Shown here in pieces: positions 41,756 to 50,571 of a DNA stretch of 56,346 bases; the first letter of the stretch is position 1, and each line of letters starts with the position of its first letter. Both the position numbers and the translations under genes were made by a program. The stretch spans positions 1-56,346 of the forward strand of contig CAIZRG010000028.1 in NCBI GenBank assembly GCA_903935335.1. The letters are read 5' to 3'. The notes beneath the pieces are model-generated. The model searched no databases. It was not told the DNA's origin and worked only from the letters and a program-made list of their open reading frames with translations. Origin of the DNA: Oligoflexia bacterium. Its GTDB lineage: Bacteria; Bdellovibrionota; UBA1018.

Positions 41756-44614
41756 TTATTCTTTCTCTGCATCATGATCTTCGCGCTTCATCCTTTCCTG
41801 TTCTTTTGATTTGCGCGCTTTTTCTCCAATTTTCATTGCTTCTAAGATTGAATTGTAAATAAGTGAATCCTCTCCAATAAGATTTTCTTCAGCTATCTCT
41901 ATTGGTTTTTGATGATATTTATCAGATTGAGTCATTACAGAAGGTTCATGTTCAGCAATAAATTTGAGTATATCCCATTTTTTCTGTTGAGCAGCTAAGC
42001 TAGCTAAATTAAAAGATTTAGTTTTAAATGCACTGGGAGCCTGTTTTGCAATGCTTTGGATAACATCTAATTTGTTGCTGAATATAGCAAGGCTCATGGG
42101 AGTTATCAGATCCTGATCTTGTACACTCATTGAATTCGGAGCATGTTGAGCAATAAACTTTACTACTTCCCACTCTCCTTGATTTGCTACTAAAATTGGA
42201 GGAGTTTGAGTGAATTGACCTTTCAGATTCATTGAATTGGGGGCATGCTGAGCAATAAATTTTACTACTTCCCATTCTTTAGCCTGAACAGCCAAATGTG
42301 CTGCAGACATTTTGTTTTTATCAAAAGCTTCAAGTGCATGGGGTTCGCGCTCGGCAATTAATTTCACTGCCTCCCACATGTTACTTGAGGCAGCAAGGAT
42401 AGATAGAGGTTGATTGTATAATTCAATATTGAGTGGAAAACCATGATCTGCCATTTGTTTAAATGCTAAAATATTTTTTTTACTTATAGATGAATAAATC
42501 GCAACTTTCTTTTTAAGGTCAGTTGATTCAAATATTTTGATTACTTGAGCAAGTGGATATTCATTAGTTAGAAGCTCATCCGCAATCTTTTTCTGAGTGT
42601 ATACATCTTCCTGTGGAAGTTTAGCACAAATTTGTTCGGTCAGAGCAATTCTCTGTGGAGAGAGTGGGATATTCTTTGTCATTCTAAGAGCAATAAGCTT
42701 TGCATCACTTGAATTGAGAGGAAGAGCATAGATCAGATTTTCTCTGAAATGACGTGAAAATTCTCCCTTTGTCTCATTGATCACTTTCTCACTGGAAAAC
42801 CATGAAAATAGAAGCTCTAATTGTTCACGATATTTATTATTATGATCAAAGATTTTTACAAATTCACTCCCAACTTGATCTTTCCAAGAGTCTCTCTTTT
42901 CTGTCAAATCCTGCATCGCAAAATGCCCTGGCTGAAAATCCCAAACGAAGCTTAAAGCTCCATTGATGCTAAACTGAACAGCAACATTTGTATTATTTGA
43001 ATCAATTCTGGCCCTATCATTTGTGTTCCATGTGAGCTGAAAACCTTTCCTGGAGACAGCATCACACAACTGATCCAACTTAGCTGATCGGTTTGTCGCA
43101 GTTTCAATAGGACCGCCAGCAAGAGCTCCATGAAATAAAAGCCCATCGACAACCTTCATCATATTATCGATGCCTGCATCTATTTCGCATTGGGGACGAC
43201 TTGCTGGCTTTAAATAATTGACTCCCATATGTTTTGAAGCAACATCCTCACTCCATGCATCACGGACTTGTTGATTACCTGCTTCCGAAGGATTTTTATG
43301 AGTTTTGTAGAATTCAACTAATTGGCGATGAGCCTTGGCAGGAGGTTGATTCAGTTGCACCAAATGGTTAGCATCGAATTCCCCCGTTTTTTGGTCATAA
43401 GTTACGATATTAAAGAAGTTCCTGAGTGAAGTTTCACCACAATCTGCGTAATTAGAACTCTGATTTTCTAAAGCTGAGTGTTTTGCAGACCCATAGGAAA
43501 TTAATGGCGGAAGTGCTTTTGATGCTAAGTGATCTTGCATAACTGAAAACACTAACTTTTCAGGGTTTCTTGCAAAATTTTTCGCAGATTGTACTGGATT
43601 TGAATGATGCTGTGCTGGATCATATTCGGAGACATCATATTTCTCAAGTAGAAATTTCTTCTGCGTCGAATGACCTTCTATCAGAATTTCATTATTTTTT
43701 AATGATCCCTTCATCCCTTTAAAAAGGGAAATCAAATCATTTTTATTATTTGCTTTCTTCAAGAAAAAAGCCATAAGTGATTGTTCAATAAGGTACTTCG
43801 GATAGTGATGGGGCTCAAGTTTTGATTCTTTGAGCGCATTTACTATGATGTGAGCAATACTTTGAAAATCTTTTTCTGAACCTTTTCCTTCTGGCAGGAT
43901 ATAAGTTGAAATTCTTTGCTTTAATTGATCATTTTTTTTATAATTTCCTGCTTTTGTTTTATTCAAAAAATCTGGATCTAGTGTGAGTGAAAATTTATTT
44001 AAGATATCTTCTAATTTGTTATTTAATTTTATTATGGAGCTTTCTTTTTCTTCTCTTGCCTCTTGTTTGCATTGAGAGTGATCTGCAACTAACTGATTGC
44101 GCTCCTGCAATTTTTTAGCAAAGTAAGCTTTTGTGTTTGTCCCTTGAAATAAAATTCCAGTGATCTTACTTTGAAGGTTGTCTACTTTTTTAGGATCAGC
44201 CCAGTGCTCATCTTTCATTTCTGCAATATGAGTTAAAACTTCTCCAATTGTGCTAAAAGAAAGATGTGAAATTGGATCTGAATTTAATTGATTTGCAACA
44301 AAATTAACGCCGTCTTGAGATGGGAATAATCTTTGAATCCATTCACTTGTAAAGTCTTGAGGGCAATCATCTTTATCTTTTAAGATTTGACCAATTCCTG
44401 TCTTCTCGAAACAGCTATGATCCTTTTTTTTGGGTCCATAATTTCCATAAAATCTCCGATTTTCTAAGGAGCCAGTTCCAAGCAAAGTATATCCAAAAAC
44501 TGGAGATAGTTGAGCTTGATGTTCGTCTATAATGATGTCATGAACTCCCTTGAGATCTAAATAACTAATATCGGCATAAGATACATTTATTTTTAAGTAA
44601 AAAAAAAATTTCAA
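41756..44614 (-). CDS. Large ankyrin-repeat protein with a Cys/His motif domain; leader out of frame
   Basis: 952 residues from TTG 44614, but the natural start is probably ATG 44648: the leader in that frame gives a perfect signal peptide and joins this frame if the T10 tract at 44600-44609 loses one T. Residues 1-350 are helical with no known domain. Around Cys392 is Asp-Cys-Gly-Glu-Thr-Ser-Leu-Arg-Asn and around His564 is Gln-Pro-Gly-His-Phe-Ala; a Cys-His peptidase-like fold is possible but unproven. About residues 740-895 are four to five ankyrin-like repeats, two of them nearly identical (Trp-Glu-Val-Val-Lys-Phe-Ile-Ala-Gln-His-Ala-Pro-Asn-Ser-Met). The C-terminal 40 residues are highly charged. 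Codon use is A/T-rich like the other accessory genes. Confidence 0.7.
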   Translation of the reverse strand: MKFFFYLKINVSYADISYLDLKGVHDIIIDEHQAQLSPVFGYTLLGTGSLENRRFYGNYGPKKKDHSCFEKTGIGQILKDKDDCPQDFTSEWIQRLFPSQDGVNFVANQLNSDPISHLSFSTIGEVLTHIAEMKDEHWADPKKVDNLQSKITGILFQGTNTKAYFAKKLQERNQLVADHSQCKQEAREEKESSIIKLNNKLEDILNKFSLTLDPDFLNKTKAGNYKKNDQLKQRISTYILPEGKGSEKDFQSIAHIIVNALKESKLEPHHYPKYLIEQSLMAFFLKKANNKNDLISLFKGMKGSLKNNEILIEGHSTQKKFLLEKYDVSEYDPAQHHSNPVQSAKNFARNPEKLVFSVMQDHLASKALPPLISYGSAKHSALENQSSNYADCGETSLRNFFNIVTYDQKTGEFDANHLVQLNQPPAKAHRQLVEFYKTHKNPSEAGNQQVRDAWSEDVASKHMGVNYLKPASRPQCEIDAGIDNMMKVVDGLLFHGALAGGPIETATNRSAKLDQLCDAVSRKGFQLTWNTNDRARIDSNNTNVAVQFSINGALSFVWDFQPGHFAMQDLTEKRDSWKDQVGSEFVKIFDHNNKYREQLELLFSWFSSEKVINETKGEFSRHFRENLIYALPLNSSDAKLIALRMTKNIPLSPQRIALTEQICAKLPQEDVYTQKKIADELLTNEYPLAQVIKIFESTDLKKKVAIYSSISKKNILAFKQMADHGFPLNIELYNQPLSILAASSNMWEAVKLIAEREPHALEAFDKNKMSAAHLAVQAKEWEVVKFIAQHAPNSMNLKGQFTQTPPILVANQGEWEVVKFIAQHAPNSMSVQDQDLITPMSLAIFSNKLDVIQSIAKQAPSAFKTKSFNLASLAAQQKKWDILKFIAEHEPSVMTQSDKYHQKPIEIAEENLIGEDSLIYNSILEAMKIGEKARKSKEQERMKREDHDAEKE
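44600..44609 (-). repeat. T10 homopolymer separating leader and body of the ankyrin gene
   Basis: Ten consecutive A on the plus strand (T on the coding strand). Reading from ATG 44648 through T10 ends at a stop about 26 codons in; with T9 the frame continues as a signal peptide (Met-Lys-Lys-Ile start, cleavage after Val-Ser-Tyr-Ala) into the 952-residue body. Such a tract is prone to slipped-strand mispairing. Confidence 0.8.
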
Positions 44615-44733
44615 TTAAAATTAATGTAAAATTAAAAATTTTTTTCATTAATTAATAATAACATAATTAATTAGTATTTCAATTTATTTTTTTAGAATTT
44701 TATTCTCTTTTACCGGATAGAGATCATTATATT

Positions 44734-44880
44734 TTATGATATAAAAATTATGTATAATTTACATCTTGAACTATGAGAAAAACCTAATTCAATCACTATT
44801 TAATTTAAATCAACTTTGCCTTTGATTAAAAGTCTTTCAGACTTTTCTATACGAAACGAATCCTGTATTTCTTTCAAATT
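44734..44880 (-). pseudogene. Broken copy of the 3' end of the AraC-family gene
   Basis: Reads Phe-Arg-Ile-Glu-x-Ser-Glu-Arg-Leu-Leu-x-x-Gly-Lys-Val-Asp-Leu-Asn, then a TAA where the intact gene at 46060 has CAA (Gln), then Ile-x-x-Glu-Leu-Gly-Phe-Ser, and a deletion before the common end. So it is a partial, diverged duplicate of the C-terminal DNA-binding region of the regulator 1.2 kb away, on the same strand, with IS21 debris between them. Confidence 0.75.
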
Positions 44881-44965
44881 ACATTTAATATATATAAAAT
44901 TAATAGCCTAAAACAAGACAATTTACGTAAGAATAACATTAGTAGAAGACATAGGCAAGAGAGCC

Positions 44966-45403
44966 TCACCCTGACAAAAAAGAGAGCCGATTAGGCGTTT
45001 TGTTGTTTTCGCCTGAGTTTTTCTTTTGTTCTATTGGCCTATAGGAAAAACCCTCCATGCAGAAGACCTTATCGTCATTGACGAGTCGGTCAACTATGGT
45101 CTGAGCCATGGCATCATTGGAAAAAATCTGATTAAATTTTCCAAAAGCGATGTTCGTGGTAGCAATTGTACCCAACTCTATACCGTGTCTTGAGAAAATG
45201 ACTTAAAAAAACAGATTGAAGCCCTGAGCTTCTAGACTGACGTAGCACAACTCGTCAATGATTAGGACTGAAGGTCTTCGATAACAATTCAGCTCAAGTT
45301 CTAAGTTAAATGTCTTTTGAGCATGAATAAGGTGATTGACTATTTGAGCTGCGGCAATAAACAGAACTGAGAGATTCTTCTGACAAATAGTGTAGCCGAC
45401 GGA
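44966..45403 (-). pseudogene. istB: Truncated IS21-family istB (transposition helper ATPase)
   Basis: Recognisable IstB sequence from Val-Gly-Tyr-Thr-Ile-Cys-Gln-Lys onward: Leu-Ile-Ile-Asp-Glu-Leu (Walker B), Tyr-Val-Ser-Leu-Glu-Ala-Gln-Gly-Phe-Asn-Leu-Phe-Phe, then Ile-Ala-Thr-Thr-Asn-Ile-Ala-Phe-Gly-Lys and Phe-Ser-Asn-Asp-Ala-Met-Ala. The 5' half with the Walker A is gone, and a TAA at 45203-45205 replaces the expected CAA (Gln). No istA or terminal inverted repeats are visible. A dead remnant of an IS21-type element. Confidence 0.85.
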
Positions 45404-45422
45404 TTAGGTTTACTCGTTGAAT

Positions 45423-45707
45423 TCAATTGTATTGTGGGGCAATCGTTTCTATCTGTTTAGAAAAGAATTTATAAACAGATATATAAAAAATGATCCGATC
45501 AAATGTATGATCATCAATTTTAGCTAAAAACTCTGTTTCAGAAAAATCCATAATGAGATGATGGGGGTCATATTGATGAGGCAAAAGACGGTCTCCATAA
45601 ATCCAGGTATTTAAGTCAGAGTCAATTAAAGGTGGGTGATCTACTTCTGCACTCGTTCTTCCAATGATTAGAGTTAAAACTTCCCTCTGTGTTTTCATTT
45701 CACGCAA
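45423..45707 (-). CDS. Uncharacterised 94-residue protein, possibly truncated by the IS21 remnant
   Basis: 94 residues with a protein-like composition (Asp-Thr-Trp-Ile-Tyr-Gly-Asp-Arg-Leu-Leu-Pro, His-His-Leu-Ile-Met-Asp-Phe, Asp-Arg-Ile-Ile-Phe-Tyr-Ile). Family not recognised. Its stop is 20 bases from the truncated end of the istB remnant, so it may be the 5' part of a larger gene interrupted by the element. The region 45708-45930 upstream holds no gene. Confidence 0.35.
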   Translation of the reverse strand: MREMKTQREVLTLIIGRTSAEVDHPPLIDSDLNTWIYGDRLLPHQYDPHHLIMDFSETEFLAKIDDHTFDRIIFYISVYKFFSKQIETIAPQYN

Positions 45708-45930
45708 ACAGTTTAATCAAGGAGTTAAAAGATAATCTCCGGAAGGAATTGAGTGACACTTTAAAATAGATTCAGAGTAGTTGATTTGTTTTTTTTACAT
45801 GCAAAAAATACATAGGCTTTAATGATCATAAAAAATTCACAAAGTTACTATATTATAGTTGTTTAAATGAGTAAATAAAATAATTCTAAAATTAATTAAT
45901 TTTACACTATCGCCGCCATACCTGCTGGAA

Positions 45931-45952
45931 AACTATTGTAGTTACAATAGTT
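45931..45952. terminator. A/T-rich hairpin with T run
   Basis: AACTATTGTA (45931-45940) and its exact reverse complement (45943-45952) enclose two bases, and the plus strand continues with T to 45956. It lies about 108 bases past the stop of the AraC-family gene. It could end transcription from either side, or be a binding site. The stretch 45957-46059 shows nothing else. Confidence 0.4.
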
Positions 45953-46059
45953 TTTTGATACTCAGTTTATTTTGAATCAGAATTGCTACTGAAGCTTACA
46001 CCATCTAACAAAAAAATATATTTTCTTGAGCACTTAACACGAGCCCTAGGGTCAAAGTG

Positions 46060-47046
46060 TTATGTTTTATGATATAACCATTGTGTAGCAGTTCTCCCTC
46101 GAACTCTACGGAAAAATCGGCTCCAAGTACTTTGATTTGAGTACCCCAATTCAAGTGCGATTTGATTTAAGTCTACTTTACCTTCCACTAAAAGTCTCTC
46201 AGACTCTTCTATACGAAATCGATCTAGGACTTCTTGAAAAGTATGGTTGATGTCCTTGAGTTTTCGATGAAAAGTTCTTTCAGAAAACCCTAAACTCCTT
46301 GCTACTCGATCTGCACTCGAAACACCCTGTGGCAAAAGGTCACGAAGGCGAGAACGTATTAAAATCTCCAGATCATCTGCACTTCCGAGATTCAACTTCT
46401 TGGATACTTCCAAAAGGAATTGATGTAAGTGAAGATCTGCTGTTTGAATGTGTAGATCTAGAATATCCTTATCTATGTCAAACCCAGCTGTGGTAGCAGA
46501 ATACGCGACAGGAACTCCAAAAATGCATTCATGAATTTTACCTGCAAGATGAGGTCGAGTTAGATAGATGCAAGAGGGAGTAAAACTACTTCTTCCTTTA
46601 AATCTTCCAATGATCACACTTGTGGTAAATTCGTCTGAGATCCAATCACGTGGGCTTTGTTGGGTTTTCCGAATGAGACGCAGCGTGCCCGATCTTTTAT
46701 TAGGAAGAAAGACATCTAAGCGAGTCTCCTTTGAGATAGCTGCAAAATGATCTGACAATGCTTGCATTCCTCCACGCACTGTATTGCAAGTTCCAGCAAG
46801 ATAATCTAAAGCACCAAAAGCTCCGAAAGGAATATTTAAAGCAGCTAAAGTAGGTAATTCTGGCCTAGGATCATACTGAATTGCCAACTCCCAAACCTTC
46901 TCCGAGGTATCTAAAGGTACACGCTCTTGAGGATCAAAAGATTTTTTTTTAAGCTTCAATTTTTTTTGAATTTCATGAACTGGAATACCAATTGCTTTTA
47001 AACCTGACAATATGGCTTCAATAGCCACTGCTGGCGTCGAATTCAT
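46060..47046 (-). CDS. AraC-family transcriptional regulator
   Basis: 328 residues. The N-terminal 200 belong to the AraC ligand-binding type found in OruR-like regulators (Asn-Ile-Pro-Phe-Gly-Ala-Phe-Gly-Ala-Leu-Asp-Tyr). The C-terminal 100 carry two helix-turn-helix units: Arg-Ser-Leu-Gly-Phe-Ser-Glu-Arg-Thr-Phe-His-Arg-Lys-Leu, then Ile-Ala-Leu-Glu-Leu-Gly-Tyr-Ser-Asn-Gln-Ser-Thr-Trp-Ser-Arg-Phe-Phe-Arg-Arg. Divergent from the FAD monooxygenase with 134 bases between, so it probably regulates that gene. Part of its 3' end is duplicated at 44734-44880. Confidence 0.93.
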   Translation of the reverse strand: MNSTPAVAIEAILSGLKAIGIPVHEIQKKLKLKKKSFDPQERVPLDTSEKVWELAIQYDPRPELPTLAALNIPFGAFGALDYLAGTCNTVRGGMQALSDHFAAISKETRLDVFLPNKRSGTLRLIRKTQQSPRDWISDEFTTSVIIGRFKGRSSFTPSCIYLTRPHLAGKIHECIFGVPVAYSATTAGFDIDKDILDLHIQTADLHLHQFLLEVSKKLNLGSADDLEILIRSRLRDLLPQGVSSADRVARSLGFSERTFHRKLKDINHTFQEVLDRFRIEESERLLVEGKVDLNQIALELGYSNQSTWSRFFRRVRGRTATQWLYHKT

Positions 47047-47180
47047 TTAAACCACGACTCTTCTTTCAGGTTTGGCCGGAACTGAATAAAAAATGGCGCT
47101 AACAGATGAGCACTGAAACTGGAAACTCTATATAACTTTCTCACATTCAACATAGGTTGTACAAAAAAAGGAAATAAAAA

Positions 47181-48284
47181 ATGTCGAAATTAAATCAATT
47201 AAGATCGAAGTATAGCAGTAAATTAGGTATTTTTGCAATAATTTTAGTTGCAACCGAGCTCAGTTCGGTAGCCATGGCAATGGAAGTAGTGATTGTTGGA
47301 GGTGGACCGGTTGGTTTGGCATCTGCCACTGCTACACATAAAGCAGGTCACAACGTAACAGTGGTTGAAGAAAGAGACTATAATAGAGAGCAAGTCCTAT
47401 TTATGAATCCAGCATCGTGCTCCTATTTAGAAACTCTTGGATTAGAAAACGCATGCGAAAATTTGTATGTATTTGGCTTGAACAAACAAAGCAATGGTCA
47501 GACTTCCTTAATCCATACTAATAAGCTCCAAAATAAGCTCAAAGATTTAGCAACAAAGAATGGCGTGACTTTCATTCATGCTAAGTTTGAGGGTTTTTCT
47601 CAAGGAAATAGAAAGGCTATCCAAACAAAAACAAAAGATGGGGAAGAAATAGAAATACCTTACGATATTCTTGTTGGAGCTGATGGTAAGAATAGCGCTG
47701 TACGTAAATCCCTCAATATCGAACCAGAAATTTCTAAAACGGCTCACGCTCGTGCAGCTTTATATAGGAATACTGCTAATCAATATTCTGATAATACTGT
47801 TGAATTGAATGTTATATCTGAAAATAACCTTCCACGAGACATATATATGAGTGTAACCTCTGCACCCCCAAGCGCAGATTTTCAGAAGGCAATTTTTACA
47901 CAAAGTAAAACTGTGATAGAGGAAGCAAATTGGAAAATGATGCGAAAAAATCAAGAGAATGCTGAAGACAAATTATTCCTTGACTTTACATTTGAAGTCG
48001 CTCTTTCAAATACTCCGACTAATGTCAATATACAGAAGGTAGTTCTTTTGGTAGGGGATGCTACTGGTACAGCGAGTTACATCTTTGGAAATGGACTGAA
48101 TACCGGCTTTTCAGAGGTCGTCGAATTGGAGAAAGTATTCCAATCGATCAATGACCAAACTCCGCCTAACAGCATTGCGTCCATTCTTTCTACTTATGAT
48201 CATGAAGTGAAACAGTTAGTCGAAAAAATGCAGGAACGTGCAAAAAACGATAAGTTTGATTACTGGAACTCATCTATGAAATAG
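47181..48284 (+). CDS. Exported FAD-dependent monooxygenase
   Basis: 367 residues. An N-terminal extension (1-33: Lys-rich start, hydrophobic core, Val-Ala-Met-Ala end) looks like a signal peptide in front of the flavin fold. Then come the dinucleotide motif Val-Gly-Gly-Gly-Pro-Val-Gly-Leu, the Asp-Gly motif in Gly-Ala-Asp-Gly-Lys-Asn-Ser, and Val-Gly-Asp-Ala-Thr-Gly before the C terminus, as in p-hydroxybenzoate-hydroxylase/UbiH/MICAL-type enzymes. These normally act in the cytoplasm with NADPH, so an exported one is unusual. AAAGGA lies eight bases before the ATG. Divergent from the AraC-family gene, its probable regulator. Confidence 0.8.
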   Translation: MSKLNQLRSKYSSKLGIFAIILVATELSSVAMAMEVVIVGGGPVGLASATATHKAGHNVTVVEERDYNREQVLFMNPASCSYLETLGLENACENLYVFGLNKQSNGQTSLIHTNKLQNKLKDLATKNGVTFIHAKFEGFSQGNRKAIQTKTKDGEEIEIPYDILVGADGKNSAVRKSLNIEPEISKTAHARAALYRNTANQYSDNTVELNVISENNLPRDIYMSVTSAPPSADFQKAIFTQSKTVIEEANWKMMRKNQENAEDKLFLDFTFEVALSNTPTNVNIQKVVLLVGDATGTASYIFGNGLNTGFSEVVELEKVFQSINDQTPPNSIASILSTYDHEVKQLVEKMQERAKNDKFDYWNSSMK

Positions 48285-48306
48285 ATTTAAACCTCTTTTA
48301 TAATCA

Positions 48307-48357
48307 GTGCTTCAGGAAATGTTGTTTGTGACGTCAAAAAACAATTTCCTGGAGCAC
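48307..48357. terminator. Long imperfect hairpin between convergent genes
   Basis: GTGCTTCAGGAAATGTTGTTT (48307-48327, given in part: GTGCTTCAGG...) pairs with 48339-48357, the complement of GTGCTCCAGGAAATTGTTT, with one mismatch and two extra bases. It lies between the stops of the monooxygenase (48284) and the mutase gene (48416), where a bidirectional terminator is expected. Confidence 0.6.
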
Positions 48358-48415
48358 ATACCACTTGAAGTATTATTCACCAGTCAGAATCGTTGATTGT
48401 TCCTCATTGACTCCT

Positions 48416-50014
48416 TTAAAATCCAGAATATTCTTGATGAAGTCCAAACACTTGACGTAAGGCATTAGAAATCTCTCCCAGGGTCACACCGGCTTTCACT
48501 GCATGGAGGGTAAGTGCTTGGAGATTGGCATCTCCAGATGCCCCATCTGAAAGAGCTTGTAAAGCATCTTGAACAGCAGCCTCTGAGCGTTTGGATTTAA
48601 AACTTCGAAGTCGCTCAACTGCTGATCGCTCAAGTTCAGAAGAGATTTTCATCACTTCAATCGGAGAGCTTTCTCCCTGCTCATCTTTAAAACAATTCAT
48701 ACCAATAACTTGAATCTCTCCAGACTCAATCTTTTTTTGATCCAAATAAGCTGAGTTTGAAATTTCATTTTGAATATATCCTGTTTCAATACACTTCACT
48801 GTTCCCCCTCTTTGGTCAATCTCAGCTAAAGCTTCAAATGTCCGCTTTTCAAGTTCGTTTGTCAGCGACTCCACAAAATAACTTCCCGCCAAGGGATCTA
48901 CTGTTTGAGTGACGTTGCTTTCATAGGCAATCACTTGCTGAGTCCGTAGAGCAAGAAGGGCTGATGACTCAGTCGGAAGAGCTAAGGCTTCATCTAAAGA
49001 GTTCGTATGCAACGATTGTGTCCCACCCAGTACTGCAGCTAGGGCTTGAAGAGAGACCCTGACCACATTATTTTGAGGTTGTTGAGCAGTCAGAGTAGAA
49101 CCCGCTGTTTGAGAATGGAACCGAAGCATCCAACTGCGAGGATCCTTAGCCCCAAAACGGTCTCGAACAATTTTAGCCCAGATTCTTCGAGCTGCTCGGA
49201 ACTTGGCAATCTCTTCAAAAAAGTCACTGTGCACATTAAAGAAAAAAGATAACTGTCCTGCAAATTGATCAATCGAAAGACCTCGTGTAATGGCTGCTTG
49301 TGCATAAGCAATTGCATTGGCAAAAGTAAACGCTAACTCTTGAATAGCCGTAGAACCTGCTTCTCGAACATGGTAGCCAGAAATACTAATGGGATTCCAT
49401 TTTGGAGTTGAGTGTGCACACCAAGCAAACATATCTGTCGTTAAACGCAATGTTCCAGCAGGAGGATAGATATAGTTTCCACGAGCAACATACTCTTTCA
49501 GCACATCGTTTTGAACAGTTCCTCGGAGATCTTGAGACGAAACGCCTTGCTCTTCCGCCACAGCCACATAAAATGCAAGCAAGGTGCTAGCCGTTGCATT
49601 GATCGTCATCGATGTTGAAACCTGAGAAAGATCAATCCCTCGAAACAGAGCCCTCATATCCTCCAATGTAGAAATCGATACACCAACTTTTCCGACCTCT
49701 CCTTTAGAGCGAGGATGATCGGGGTCATAGCCTAACTGGGTTGGCAGATCAAAGGCTACTGAAAGTCCAGTCGTTCCTTGAGAAAGCAAGTAATGATACC
49801 TTCGATTAGACTCCTCAGCCGTTCCAAATCCAGCGTACTGCCTCATTGTCCAAAGTCGACCCCGGTACATGTCCTTTTGAACCCCTCGTGTAAAAGGAAA
49901 CTTGCCTGGACAACCTAAACTTTCTTCAGAAATAGAGTCCTGAGATCCATAAACATCCTGAACAGGAATCCCAGAACGAGTTTGAAAAGATTTTCGAGGA
50001 GTTAACATATCCAC
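48416..50014 (-). CDS. Methylmalonyl-CoA mutase large subunit (no cobalamin domain)
   Basis: 532 residues, only the TIM-barrel catalytic part. It has Thr-Met-Arg-Gln-Tyr-Ala-Gly-Phe-Gly-Thr-Ala-Glu-Glu with the Tyr that marks methylmalonyl- over isobutyryl-CoA mutases, then Gly-Leu-Ser-Val-Ala-Phe-Asp-Leu-Pro-Thr-Gln and Asn-Asn-Val-Val-Arg. The C-terminal B12-binding domain is missing, as in the split, archaeal-type enzymes, so a separate small subunit must be encoded elsewhere; it is not in this window. It converts methylmalonyl-CoA to succinyl-CoA. Last gene of the propionyl-CoA carboxylase operon. Confidence 0.93.
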   Translation of the reverse strand: MDMLTPRKSFQTRSGIPVQDVYGSQDSISEESLGCPGKFPFTRGVQKDMYRGRLWTMRQYAGFGTAEESNRRYHYLLSQGTTGLSVAFDLPTQLGYDPDHPRSKGEVGKVGVSISTLEDMRALFRGIDLSQVSTSMTINATASTLLAFYVAVAEEQGVSSQDLRGTVQNDVLKEYVARGNYIYPPAGTLRLTTDMFAWCAHSTPKWNPISISGYHVREAGSTAIQELAFTFANAIAYAQAAITRGLSIDQFAGQLSFFFNVHSDFFEEIAKFRAARRIWAKIVRDRFGAKDPRSWMLRFHSQTAGSTLTAQQPQNNVVRVSLQALAAVLGGTQSLHTNSLDEALALPTESSALLALRTQQVIAYESNVTQTVDPLAGSYFVESLTNELEKRTFEALAEIDQRGGTVKCIETGYIQNEISNSAYLDQKKIESGEIQVIGMNCFKDEQGESSPIEVMKISSELERSAVERLRSFKSKRSEAAVQDALQALSDGASGDANLQALTLHAVKAGVTLGEISNALRQVFGLHQEYSGF

Positions 50015-50031
50015 TTCCTTTGTTAGTCAGG

Positions 50032-50571
50032 TCAATCCACAGAAGGATCCAGCAGAATCAACTCTGATCCTGTTTCTACGGCCTGCCCTTCAGAGACTTT
50101 CACATGGGTCACCTGGCCTGCTTGAGGGGCTCGAATTTGGTTCTCCATCTTCATCGCTTCCATCACCAAAAGCGGCTGATCTTTTTCAACCTTTTGCCCT
50201 TCTTGGACCAAAAGACGAACAATCTTGCCTGGCATTTGAGCTTTAATCCTGCTCAGCTTTGTTTTTGTTCCACGGTTTACAGGAAGAACCACCTCGTCCC
50301 CATAAGAAACAGGCACCCGAGCCCATTCATGATGGACTTGCCTTTGCAAAACTGCGTATTGAAACTGCCCTTGCTCATCGGGCTCACGAACAAAGTCATA
50401 ACCATAAGCTCCGTGCGGAAGTAAAATTTGAATACCGTCCAAATCCCTCCACCAATGCACTAAAACCCACTCCTGCCCTTGAACCTGAACCCGAGCCGTT
50501 CCTTTTAGTCCTTTTGGAGTACTCTCCCAAATCAGAGTCCACGAACCTACTCGTGATTTTAAATGACTCAC
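50032..50571 (-). CDS. Biotin carboxyl carrier protein
   Basis: 179 residues. The C-terminal 75 are a biotinyl domain with Glu-Ala-Met-Lys141-Met-Glu-Asn, the biotinylated lysine 38 residues from the end. The N-terminal half is a beta-rich domain like the BT/linker region of propionyl-CoA carboxylases. It overlaps the carboxylase gene by four bases and is followed 17 bases later by the mutase gene. It carries CO2 from the biotin carboxylase to the carboxyltransferase. Confidence 0.93.
   Translation of the reverse strand: MSHLKSRVGSWTLIWESTPKGLKGTARVQVQGQEWVLVHWWRDLDGIQILLPHGAYGYDFVREPDEQGQFQYAVLQRQVHHEWARVPVSYGDEVVLPVNRGTKTKLSRIKAQMPGKIVRLLVQEGQKVEKDQPLLVMEAMKMENQIRAPQAGQVTHVKVSEGQAVETGSELILLDPSVD

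Noticed and set aside
44614..46060. Complete insertion sequence
   Set aside because: Only the 3' part of istB is present with a stop codon; no istA, no terminal repeats and no target duplication were found.
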